Both the position numbers and the translations under genes were made by a program. Below, piece after piece: positions 18,327 through 26,657 of a stretch of DNA of 53,666 nt. The DNA is from an uncultured Bacteroidota bacterium. GTDB lineage: Bacteria; Bacteroidota; Bacteroidia; Bacteroidales; VadinHA17. Below the pieces are notes generated by a model. It was given only the letters and a program-made list of their open reading frames with translations, did not search any database and was not told the DNA's origin. The first letter of the stretch is position 1, and every line of letters begins with the position of its first letter. The DNA lies in the NCBI GenBank assembly GCA_903844815.1, contig CAIMVD010000299.1, positions 1 to 53,666 of the forward strand, written 5' to 3'.

Positions 18327-18437
18327 TTGTCTTTTCTTTTCTTCTTTCTTGGCTTTTTTTGCAGCCCTCTTCTCTTTCAGATTCTTTGCGGGCTCTTTCT
18401 TGGTATTATTCTGTTCCTTGGCTTTTTCGTGTGACAT
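18324..18437 (-). CDS. Very small lysine-rich protein (37 aa)
   Basis: An ATG-to-TAA frame encoding MSHEKAKEQNNTKKEPAK followed by a Lys/Arg/Ala/Glu-rich tail (KEKRAAKKAKKEEKKRQ). About 40 percent of residues are Lys or Arg. The product should be a highly charged, disordered or single-helix cytosolic protein, possibly nucleic-acid binding. Similar tiny KxPxKxLKEKRAxKxAKK proteins occur in many Bacteroidota, as I recall, with no known function. It is convergent with the cold-shock gene and shares its terminator, which supports it being real. It is easily missed because of its size. Confidence 0.65.
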   Translation of the reverse strand: MSHEKAKEQNNTKKEPAKNLKEKRAAKKAKKEEKKRQ

Positions 18438-18495
18438 GGCTTTCAGTTTTAAGTTAATAAAAGAGTAAGCCAAATATAACAAAAAAAGTTCAAAA

Positions 18496-18630
18496 TGTCT
18501 AGAGTGCCTAAAATGCCTAAAGTTATTTTTAAACTTCGGACACTCCCTACACTCCAGACACTCCAGACACTCCAGACACTCCAGACACTCCAGACACTTT
18601 AGGCACTTTAGGCACTTTAGGCACTTTAGG
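18496..18630. repeat. 9-bp minisatellite with an inverted mini-array, after zwf
   Basis: From 18541 the plus strand reads one CACTCCCTA, five CACTCCAGA, then four CACTTTAGG units, ending three bases before the zwf stop codon. At 18496-18522 three units lie in the opposite orientation (TGTCTAGAG, TGCCTAAAA, TGCCTAAAG), separated from the main array by 18 bases. The two parts can pair over about 21 bases with one mismatch, so the 3' end of the zwf mRNA could form a long stem. Confidence 0.9.
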
Positions 18631-18632
18631 CA

Positions 18633-20159
18633 CTAAAGCTCGCAATATAACTCATCATCAGCAAGATTCTTACAGGGATATCTCCAGGTAAGTTCATCAC
18701 CTTCTATCAGGTCATTGGAATGTTCCGGCCCCCATGTTCCGGCGGGGTATCCATAAACCTTTATTGACGGATTGTTTGCCCATGCACGCTGAACAGGCTC
18801 GAGAAACTTCCATGCGGTCTCTACTTCATCGTCACGTGAGAAAAGAGTTGAGTCGCCAAGCATAACGTCGGCTATCAGTCGTACGTAAGCTGATGGAACC
18901 CTTATATCAGCCAAATCCTTATAGTGGAAATCCATATTTACATTTTTGACATTAAAACCTGCTCCGGGCTCCTTCATGTCGAATTTAAGAAGAATACCCT
19001 CGTCAGGCTGAATGCGAATGATAAGCTGGTTTGCCGATACTTTTTCCATTGTCCTGCGGAAGAGGTGATGAGGAGTTGGCTTAAAATGGACGACAATCTC
19101 GGTTACTCTTGTTGGCAGTCTTTTCCCTGTACGAATATAAAAAGGAACACCTCCCCAGCGCCAGTTATTTATAAAAAACTTAATAGCAACATAAGTCTCT
19201 GTACGTGAATCACGGGCAACACCCTTTTCATCACGATATCCGGCAACGCATTCCCCACGGATTAACGAAGAAGTATATTGTCCGCGGATTACCTGATTGG
19301 GAACATCCTCCTCCCTGATCGGCTGGAGTGACTGGAAGACTTTCAGCACCTCGTTCCTGATTGCATTGGCGTCGAGCGAGGAAGGCGGCTCCATTGCAGT
19401 AAGCCCTACCATCTGCAGAAGATGGTTCTGCACCATATCCCGAAGCGCTCCGGAAGAATCATAGTAACCTCCCCTGTCTTCAACGCCAATATTCTCCGAA
19501 GAGGTGATCTCAACACGATGAATATAGTTCCTGTTCCATAAAGGCTCGAACATACCGTTAGCAAATCTCGTAACCAGCAGATTCTGAACCGTTTCCTTTC
19601 CAAGATAATGATCAATCCTGAAGATCTGGTCCTCCGACATCAATTCATGCAAGGTACAGTTGAGCTTTCTTCCTGATTCAAGGTCATATCCGAATGGCTT
19701 CTCTATTATTACCCTTCTGAAACCTTCCTTCTGATCAAGAAGCCCTGCATTTGAAAGGTTTACAGAAATGACTTCGTAAAGGCTGGGTGGAGTTGCCAGA
19801 TAGAAAATATAATTTTTCTCAATGCCTTTTTCACCCGAGATTGTGTCCAGCAGCGATCGCAGCCTTGTATAGCTTTCAGCGCCACTGTTATCCACCTGGA
19901 GATACCTTAACTCATCGGTAAATGATTCAATAATTTCAGAAGACTTATCTTTCTCCTCAGAGAATGTCATTAATGCTTCTTTCATCTTAGCCCTGAAATC
20001 TTCATTGGAGAAATTTGTCCTTCCTACTCCTACCAGAGAACACTTCTCAGGCATCATTTTCTGTGTCTTAAGCGAGAATATCGCGGGGATGAGCTTTCTT
20101 GAAGCCAGATCGCCCGATGCTCCGAAAATAACAATTATTAGGTTTTTAAGATTCTCCAT
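18633..20159 (-). CDS. zwf: Glucose-6-phosphate 1-dehydrogenase
   Basis: Catalyses the NADP+-linked oxidation of glucose-6-phosphate to 6-phosphogluconolactone, the entry to the oxidative pentose phosphate path. At 508 residues it is full length. Landmarks are GASGDLASRKLIPAI (nucleotide fold), EKPFGYD, the substrate-binding RIDHYLGKETVQN with its catalytic His-Asp region, and YIRTGKRLPTR. It starts at MENLKNLIIVIFGASG. No pgl or gnd lies beside it. A 9-bp tandem repeat begins immediately after the stop codon. Confidence 0.96.
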   Translation of the reverse strand: MENLKNLIIVIFGASGDLASRKLIPAIFSLKTQKMMPEKCSLVGVGRTNFSNEDFRAKMKEALMTFSEEKDKSSEIIESFTDELRYLQVDNSGAESYTRLRSLLDTISGEKGIEKNYIFYLATPPSLYEVISVNLSNAGLLDQKEGFRRVIIEKPFGYDLESGRKLNCTLHELMSEDQIFRIDHYLGKETVQNLLVTRFANGMFEPLWNRNYIHRVEITSSENIGVEDRGGYYDSSGALRDMVQNHLLQMVGLTAMEPPSSLDANAIRNEVLKVFQSLQPIREEDVPNQVIRGQYTSSLIRGECVAGYRDEKGVARDSRTETYVAIKFFINNWRWGGVPFYIRTGKRLPTRVTEIVVHFKPTPHHLFRRTMEKVSANQLIIRIQPDEGILLKFDMKEPGAGFNVKNVNMDFHYKDLADIRVPSAYVRLIADVMLGDSTLFSRDDEVETAWKFLEPVQRAWANNPSIKVYGYPAGTWGPEHSNDLIEGDELTWRYPCKNLADDELYCEL

Positions 20160-20401
20160 ATATATATAGGTCCATGTTTATAAGAAATCCTGATAGCCCG
20201 GTATCATTTCTAATACAAATTAACAACAATTTAATCACAATGATTAAGCTCCTTCTTTATTCAAAACAGAGAAACGATCCGCTTTTACTTAACAAGTTTA
20301 TATGTTTTAAATATTTATTTCATAATTTGTTAATATTTTTTATTGTATTTATGAAAATCTGAAAGAATATCTACTATATTTGCGCATAAATATTAAAATG
20401 C
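20160..20401. other. Divergent intergenic region zwf / gltB
   Basis: AT-rich upstream region of two divergent genes. A good Bacteroidota -7 box for the gltB direction, TATATTTG, lies at 20375-20382; no strong -33 box precedes it at the usual distance. Transcription from it would begin near 20388 and give a leader of about 170 nt before gltB. Nothing else is recognisable. Confidence 0.45.
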
Positions 20402-20464
20402 ATGGGATTAAATAAATCAATATTAGCGTCACTTCCTGTCAGGAGGATTTCAGGAACTTTTTGA
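20402..20464 (+). CDS. Putative leader peptide of gltBD (20 aa)
   Basis: A short frame, ATG to TGA, encoding MGLNKSILASLPVRRISGTF. It lies between the putative -7 box and a terminator hairpin, ahead of gltB. Its TGA overlaps the first bases of a segment (20463-20471) that can pair with the 5' arm of the terminator, the geometry expected of translation-coupled attenuation. It has two consecutive AGG Arg codons and no Glu or Gln codon, so the sensed signal is unclear. An alternative ATG at 20398 reads only five codons. It may not be translated; the evidence is positional. Confidence 0.4.
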   Translation: MGLNKSILASLPVRRISGTF

Positions 20465-20530
20465 GAATGGTTATTGGTATTGGATAAAGGTGGACCGTTC
20501 TCTGACAAAACAGGGAACGGTTTTTTATTT
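20463..20530 (+). promoter_or_regulatory. Attenuator: mutually exclusive antiterminator and terminator upstream of gltB
   Basis: ACCGTTCTC (20494-20502) pairs with GGGAACGGT (20513-20521), nine pairs with one G-U and a 10-base loop, followed by TTTTTTATTT: an intrinsic terminator 30-40 bases before the gltB ATG. The same 5' arm can instead pair with GAGAATGGT (20463-20471), again nine pairs with one G-U, which would prevent the terminator. Both pairings were checked base by base. Readthrough control of gltBD follows by inference; it could also be the end of a separate small RNA. Confidence 0.6.
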
Positions 20531-20561
20531 AACTTGGAGATTTAACAGATATCAGAATATT

Positions 20562-23500
20562 ATGAAAAAAGAACGGCCAAAGCAGGTTGGATTGTACAGG
20601 CAGGAATTTGAGCACGGAAGTTGCGGAATTGGATTTGTAGCCCATCTGAAAGGAAGGAAATCACATTCAATAATAAAGCAGGGGCTTGACATTCTTGCCA
20701 ACATGACTCACCGGGGAGCTGAGGGTGCCGACAGCAAAACGGGCGACGGAGCAGGTGTTCTGATACAGGTGCCCCGTGATTTTTACCTTATTCAGGGCTA
20801 TTCGCTTCCCCCCGAAGGGCAGTTCGGAACTGGGCTCGTTTTTTTACCCCAGGATCAGTCTGATGCTTCCCGGTGCCGGGATATACTTCTCGAAATCATA
20901 AAGGAAGAGGAAGTGAAATTTATTGGTTTCCGCGATGTGCCGAGGGACAATTCGGTAATTGGAGATATTGCACGTGCTGCAGAACCTGAGATTATTCAGA
21001 TTCTTCTAGGCGGCGACATTTCGCAGGAAGAGCTCGACCGGAAACTTTATATTATCAGAAAACGGGCCGAAAACGCTATCAGGAATTCAGACATTGAACA
21101 AAAGAGCTTTTTCTATATCCCAAGTCTTTCTACAAAGGTGCTTGTTTACAAGGGTATGCTGACTTCAATGCAGCTGCCGGAATATTTCCTTGATCTCACT
21201 GACAACAGGATGCAGAGTGCCATAGCACTGGTTCATTCCAGGTTCAGTACAAATACTTTCCCAAGCTGGGATCTGGCCCAACCCTTCCGTATGCTTGGCC
21301 ATAACGGGGAAATAAATACAATAAAGGGCAACAGGTTCTGGATGGAAGCAAGAGAATCATTACTGAAATCTGATAAACTCGGAGATATTTCAAGACTGCT
21401 GCCGATAATAGAACCTGAGAAGAGCGATTCGGCTTCACTCGATAATGTTCTTGAATTCCTGATTATGAGCGGGAAATCCCTCCCCTATGCCATGTCGATA
21501 CTTATCCCCGAATCGATAAATGCAAAAAACCCGATATCACCCGAATTAAGAGCCTTCTATCACTACCATTCCACTTTCATGGAACCCTGGGACGGTCCTG
21601 CCTCCCTCATCTTTTCCGACGGCCGTTATATCGGCGGCATGCTCGACAGAAACGGATTAAGACCTTCCAGATATGTCATTACTAATAATGATATAATCGT
21701 GATGGGTTCCGAAACCGGCGTTCAGACTTTTGCTCCCGAGGAGGTGAGAAAAAAAGGAAGACTGAAGCCCGGCAAAATGCTGCTTGTCGACACCGTAGCG
21801 GGTAAGTTGTTTTACGACAAGGAATTAAAAGCTCAGCTTGCCGAAGAGAGACCATACGGCAAATATATCCAGCAGAATATGGTCAACCTTGAAGAGATTG
21901 AGACCGGCCATCAGGAAGCTCCGGGAATGGGCGACCAGTACGAAAAATATCTTGTCTCCTTTAACTACTCCCTCGAAGACACCAACTGGATTATAAAAGA
22001 GATGGCCGAAACCGGCAAAGAACCAGTAAGCTCAATGGGCAATGACGTTCCTGTTGCCGTCCTTTCAAAGAAACCATACAGGCTTTTTAATTATTTCAAG
22101 CAGCTTTTTGCACAGGTAACCAATCCTCCTATTGATCCGATAAGGGAAGAGTTGGTAATGACCCTCTCAGGCTTTATCGGATCACTCCAGGATAACCTCC
22201 TTGAGTCGTCGCCTGAACATGCAAAAATGATCAGGTTTAAGAACCCTGTTATCTCAAACACTTATTTCCAGGTTGTTAAAAACCTAAGGTACAAGGGATT
22301 CTCCGCAGCCAATCTGTCAATGCTTTTCGATGCTTCAGAAGGTGCTGAAGGACTTAAACGGACAGTTGAAAAACTCTGCTACGATGCTGAAAAAGCTGTC
22401 GATGATGGAAAAAACTACATCATCCTTTCCGACCGTGGCATCACCGAGAACATGGCTCCGGTTCCTTCGCTGCTGGCCGTTTCGGCTGTACACCATCACC
22501 TTATCAAAACTAAGAAAAGGATGCAGATCGACCTTGTAATCGAGACAGCTGAACCAAGGGAAGTTATGCATTTTGCACTGCTGTTCGGTTACGGAGCAAG
22601 CATTATAAATCCATATATGAGCTTTGCAGTAATTGAAAAACTCGTCAAGGAGAAAGCAATACAGCTCGACTACCAGAAGGCAGAGGAGAACTATGTTCAT
22701 TCTATAAATAAGGGGATACTGAAGATCATGTCGAAGATGGGAATCAGTACTCTCAGGAGCTACAGGTCATCACAGATTTTCGAAGCAGTAGGTATTCATT
22801 CTGATGTAATAAACAGGTATTTCGAAGGAACGGTCTCCAGGATCGGAGGAATCGGAATGGAGGAGATTTCTGAAGAAGTCCTGATTCCTCACCGTAAGGC
22901 ATATATCGTAGAGCAGCAGCCTGAAATGCTTACCGAAGGAGTATATGCTTTCAGAAAACACGGAGAACATCACGCCTGGAACCCTGAAACAATAGCACTT
23001 CTGCAATGGAGCACCAGAACAGGCGATTATAGAAAATTCAAGGAATACAGCCGGAAGGTAAATGATGATACCCAACGACCCGGTTTTATACGTGGACTGC
23101 TCAGAATAAAGAAGAACCCTATTCCCATTGATGAGGTTGAACCTGTCGAAAACATAATGAAACGTTTTGTAACAGGGGCAATGTCGTATGGCTCAATAAG
23201 CAGGGAAGCTCATGAGACTCTTGCAATTGCGATGAACCGCATCGGAGGACGAAGCAATACAGGTGAAGGAGGCGAGGATCCTGAGAGATTTAAGCCGCTT
23301 CCAAACGGCGATAGTGTACGAAGTGCAATTAAGCAGGTTGCCAGCGGCCGGTTTGGAGTTACAACTCATTACCTTGTAAACGCCGATGAGATCCAGATAA
23401 AGATAGCTCAGGGCGCCAAGCCGGGTGAAGGCGGACAGCTTCCCGGACATAAAGTTGATAAGATAATAGCAAAAACCAGGTACTCGATACCCGGCATCAC

Positions 23501-25088
23501 CCTCATATCACCACCTCCTCATCACGATATATATTCGATAGAGGATCTTTCACAGCTCATTTTTGATCTGAAAAATGTAAATCCGAACGCAAAAATCAGC
23601 GTCAAGCTTGTCTCTGAAAGCGGGGTTGGAACAATTGCTGCAGGCGTAACCAAAGCAGGTGCCGACCTTATTACAATAAGCGGTTATGAAGGAGGAACAG
23701 GCGCAAGCCCCTCATCATCCATAAAACATTCCGGATTGCCACTCGAACTGGGCCTTGCCGAAACACAGCAAACTCTTGTAATGAATAACCTCCGAAGAAA
23801 AGTGAGGCTTCAGGCTGACGGACAGTTAAAAAGCGGGCTCGACATTATAAAGGCAGCGCTGATGGGAGCCGAAGAATTTGGGTTTTCTACAAGTGCTCTG
23901 ATCGTCATGGGCTGTGTTATGATGCGCAAATGCCACTTAAACACTTGCCCTGTGGGCGTCGCAACACAGAATGCTGAGCTGAGGAAAAGGTTCATGGGCA
24001 AGGCAGACTATCTTGTGAACTACTTCAGGTTTCTGGCAGAAGAGGTTCGTGAAAACCTCGCTGACCTCGGTTATAAAAACATGAATGACGTAATCGGAAG
24101 AACTGACCTTCTCGAAAAAGACCCTGACGTGGATCACTGGAAGATCAGAAATCTTGATCTAACTGGTTTGCTCCACCTTCCCACGGAGGCTTCGGTCAAT
24201 GCAATACATTGCATTGACATTCAGGATCATAAAATTGATCACGTACTCGATGTGGAACTTATCAAAATGGCAGAAAAGGCTATTTATGACAAAGAGCCTG
24301 TTGTTATAAGTAAACCGATTAACAACACCGACAGGACAACCGGTGCTATGCTCTCAGGTAAAATTGCCACTATCTACGGTTCCGAGGGCCTGCCTGACGG
24401 CACAATTAAATGCATCTTCAAGGGATCGGCAGGTCAGAGTTTCGGAGCTTTCCTGACTCAGGGTGTTGAGCTTCGCCTGGAGGGTGACTCAAACGACTAC
24501 CTTGGAAAAGGTCTTTCCGGAGGAAGAATAGTTGTTGTGCCGCCGGTTGGCTCGACTTTTGAATCGGACAAGAACATAATCATAGGCAATACAGTACTCT
24601 ACGGTGCCACACGAGGCGAAATCTATATTTCAGGCAAGGCAGGGGAACGTTTCGGCGTTCGGAACAGTGGTGTTACGGCAGTAGTTGAAGGTGTTGGAAA
24701 CCATTGCTGCGAGTATATGACCGGTGGAAGGGTTGTGGTTCTCGGTAGTACCGGGGCAAATTTTGCAGCAGGCATGAGCGGCGGGGTTGCTTACGTAATG
24801 AACGAAAACGGCGACTTTGACTATTACTGCAATATGGGAATGGTTGAGCTGTCGCTTGTTGAAGAATACAGCGATGCAGCTGAACTTACAAACATCATTA
24901 AGCGTCACTATGAGTACACCGGAAGCAAGAAGGCCAGAATGATCCTCGACGATCTTAATAAATATATTCCCATGTTCATCAAGGTAATTCCATACGACTA
25001 TAAGAGAGTGCTTCAGGAGCAGAAACTTGAAGAGATAAAGAAAAAAATTGCAGATGTGGAGCTTGATCTCGAGATCAGCGCCGGGTAA
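20562..25088 (+). CDS. gltB: Glutamate synthase large subunit (NADPH-GOGAT alpha)
   Basis: Makes glutamate from 2-oxoglutarate and glutamine-derived ammonia, with GltD. I start at MKKERPKQVGLYRQEFEHGS; an earlier in-frame GTG runs through the attenuator hairpin and is unlikely. Cys21 (HGSCGIGF) is the class II glutaminase nucleophile after a short propeptide. The domains follow in the usual order: glutamine amidotransferase (about 21-430), central domain, FMN-binding synthase domain (about 840-1210), and GXGXG beta-helix (about 1250-1490). The 3Fe-4S ligands Cys1118, Cys1124 and Cys1129 lie in CVMMRKCHLNTC. The 1508-residue length is normal. gltD follows after 30 bases. Confidence 0.97.
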   Translation: MKKERPKQVGLYRQEFEHGSCGIGFVAHLKGRKSHSIIKQGLDILANMTHRGAEGADSKTGDGAGVLIQVPRDFYLIQGYSLPPEGQFGTGLVFLPQDQSDASRCRDILLEIIKEEEVKFIGFRDVPRDNSVIGDIARAAEPEIIQILLGGDISQEELDRKLYIIRKRAENAIRNSDIEQKSFFYIPSLSTKVLVYKGMLTSMQLPEYFLDLTDNRMQSAIALVHSRFSTNTFPSWDLAQPFRMLGHNGEINTIKGNRFWMEARESLLKSDKLGDISRLLPIIEPEKSDSASLDNVLEFLIMSGKSLPYAMSILIPESINAKNPISPELRAFYHYHSTFMEPWDGPASLIFSDGRYIGGMLDRNGLRPSRYVITNNDIIVMGSETGVQTFAPEEVRKKGRLKPGKMLLVDTVAGKLFYDKELKAQLAEERPYGKYIQQNMVNLEEIETGHQEAPGMGDQYEKYLVSFNYSLEDTNWIIKEMAETGKEPVSSMGNDVPVAVLSKKPYRLFNYFKQLFAQVTNPPIDPIREELVMTLSGFIGSLQDNLLESSPEHAKMIRFKNPVISNTYFQVVKNLRYKGFSAANLSMLFDASEGAEGLKRTVEKLCYDAEKAVDDGKNYIILSDRGITENMAPVPSLLAVSAVHHHLIKTKKRMQIDLVIETAEPREVMHFALLFGYGASIINPYMSFAVIEKLVKEKAIQLDYQKAEENYVHSINKGILKIMSKMGISTLRSYRSSQIFEAVGIHSDVINRYFEGTVSRIGGIGMEEISEEVLIPHRKAYIVEQQPEMLTEGVYAFRKHGEHHAWNPETIALLQWSTRTGDYRKFKEYSRKVNDDTQRPGFIRGLLRIKKNPIPIDEVEPVENIMKRFVTGAMSYGSISREAHETLAIAMNRIGGRSNTGEGGEDPERFKPLPNGDSVRSAIKQVASGRFGVTTHYLVNADEIQIKIAQGAKPGEGGQLPGHKVDKIIAKTRYSIPGITLISPPPHHDIYSIEDLSQLIFDLKNVNPNAKISVKLVSESGVGTIAAGVTKAGADLITISGYEGGTGASPSSSIKHSGLPLELGLAETQQTLVMNNLRRKVRLQADGQLKSGLDIIKAALMGAEEFGFSTSALIVMGCVMMRKCHLNTCPVGVATQNAELRKRFMGKADYLVNYFRFLAEEVRENLADLGYKNMNDVIGRTDLLEKDPDVDHWKIRNLDLTGLLHLPTEASVNAIHCIDIQDHKIDHVLDVELIKMAEKAIYDKEPVVISKPINNTDRTTGAMLSGKIATIYGSEGLPDGTIKCIFKGSAGQSFGAFLTQGVELRLEGDSNDYLGKGLSGGRIVVVPPVGSTFESDKNIIIGNTVLYGATRGEIYISGKAGERFGVRNSGVTAVVEGVGNHCCEYMTGGRVVVLGSTGANFAAGMSGGVAYVMNENGDFDYYCNMGMVELSLVEEYSDAAELTNIIKRHYEYTGSKKARMILDDLNKYIPMFIKVIPYDYKRVLQEQKLEEIKKKIADVELDLEISAG

Positions 25089-25118
25089 TTAAAGTTGAAT
25101 TTTAAAGTTGAAAATATT

Positions 25119-26540
25119 ATGGCTGATATAACCGGATTCTTAAAGATAAAAAGAAAGGAAGCAGGAAACAGACTCATAAACGAACGGGTCTCTGATTTCA
25201 GCGAGGTTGAACAGGTGCTTAACAGTGAAGACCGAATGCTGCAGGCATCGAGGTGCATGGATTGCGGAGTTCCTTTCTGTCACTGGGGCTGCCCTGTCGA
25301 CAACCTGATCCCAGAATGGAACGATCTTCTCTACAAGGGCGAATGGAAGGCTGCTTACTTACGTCTTGCAGCTACAAACAACTTCCCTGAGTTCACCGGC
25401 AGGATCTGCCCCGCACCCTGTGAGCATGCCTGTGTTCTTAACATTAACCTGGAGCCTGTAACCATCAGGGAAAATGAAGTCGCTATCGTTGAGAGGGCAT
25501 TTGCGGAAGGATATATAAAACCTGAGCCTCCCAAAATCCGTACGGGGAAGAAAATTGCAGTCGTCGGAAGCGGTCCTGCAGGAATGGCTGCGGCAGACCT
25601 TCTTAACAAAACAGGCCATAGTGTGACTCTTTTTGAGAAAAATGAGAGGGCAGGCGGCCTCCTGAGGTTCGGAATCCCCGATTTCAAACTAAGCAAGACA
25701 ACAATCGACCGTCGCCTCAAGCTGATGGTTGCCGAAGGACTCACAATAAAAACAGGTGTCACTATCGGAAAGGACATTAAAGGGAGTGAACTGCTTGAGC
25801 AATTCGATGCAATATGCGTTACCACCGGCGCAACGCATCCCCGCGATCTGAATGCTGAAGGCCGGGAGCTCGATGGTATTCACTTTGCTATGGATTTTCT
25901 CTCTGCACAGAACAGAATTAATGCCGGTCTTCTGTCGCATTCATCTGAAAACATTTCAGCGGAAGGCAAAAAAGTTCTGGTCATAGGTGGTGGCGACACA
26001 GGATCCGATTGCGTAGGAACATCTATCAGGCAGAAGGCTGAAAAAGTAACACAGATCGAGATCCTTCCAAAACCACCCGTTACAAGAACATCCGATAATC
26101 CATGGCCTTATTGGGGAAAAATCCTTAAGACTTCCACATCCCACGAAGAGGGTTGCGAGAGGTTTTGGAGCCTGTCGACAGTAAGGTTCATTGGCAACGA
26201 TAACAGAGTGTCGGGGGTTGAAGTGGAGGAAGTTGAATGGACTGCCACCGACGGAAAGTATTCAATGCAGCCTGTACCCGGAAGCCACAAGATAATTGAA
26301 GCTGATCTGGTTCTGCTTGCAATGGGATTTGTTCATCCGGTAATAGAGGGACTGATTGAAGAACTTAACCTTGAACTTGATGGCAGAAAGAACATAAAAG
26401 TTGACAAACTCAATATGACCAGCCTCGATAAGGTATTTGCAGCCGGTGATTCAGTTAGCGGAGCAAGCCTTGTTGTGAGCGCCATTGCATCAGGGCGAAG
26501 GGCAGCAAAAACAATTGACATTTTCCTCCGGAATAAGTAA
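25119..26540 (+). CDS. gltD: Glutamate synthase small subunit (beta)
   Basis: Takes electrons from NAD(P)H and passes them through FAD and 4Fe-4S clusters to GltB. I start at MADITGFLKIKRKEAGNR, the family's N-terminus; an ATG eight codons earlier is possible. Cys motifs for the Fe-S clusters lie in CMDCGVPFCHWGCP and CPAPCEHAC. Dinucleotide-binding motifs are GSGPAGMAAADLL (FAD) and IGGGDTGSDC (NADPH), with FAAGDSVSGASLVV near the C-terminus. The 473-residue length is normal. It forms an operon with gltB and should share the attenuator's control. Confidence 0.97.
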   Translation: MADITGFLKIKRKEAGNRLINERVSDFSEVEQVLNSEDRMLQASRCMDCGVPFCHWGCPVDNLIPEWNDLLYKGEWKAAYLRLAATNNFPEFTGRICPAPCEHACVLNINLEPVTIRENEVAIVERAFAEGYIKPEPPKIRTGKKIAVVGSGPAGMAAADLLNKTGHSVTLFEKNERAGGLLRFGIPDFKLSKTTIDRRLKLMVAEGLTIKTGVTIGKDIKGSELLEQFDAICVTTGATHPRDLNAEGRELDGIHFAMDFLSAQNRINAGLLSHSSENISAEGKKVLVIGGGDTGSDCVGTSIRQKAEKVTQIEILPKPPVTRTSDNPWPYWGKILKTSTSHEEGCERFWSLSTVRFIGNDNRVSGVEVEEVEWTATDGKYSMQPVPGSHKIIEADLVLLAMGFVHPVIEGLIEELNLELDGRKNIKVDKLNMTSLDKVFAAGDSVSGASLVVSAIASGRRAAKTIDIFLRNK

Positions 26541-26657
26541 AACAAATCCCGAAACCGGAATTGACCTGTCGGGTTACATAGATAAATTACTTACCTTGCC
26601 GATATACATCCTAAGCTTGCATATCGGTTTGAGGTTGGAATATTACTGGCAGATATT

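Noticed and set aside
20490-20561. An upstream GTG start for gltB adding 24 residues
   Set aside because: The extra codons cover the terminator hairpin and U-run and place a non-family extension before the glutaminase propeptide.
26541-26657. Terminator after gltD (CCCGA ... TCGGG)
   Set aside because: The stem is only 5 bp with a long loop and no T-run, too weak to call.
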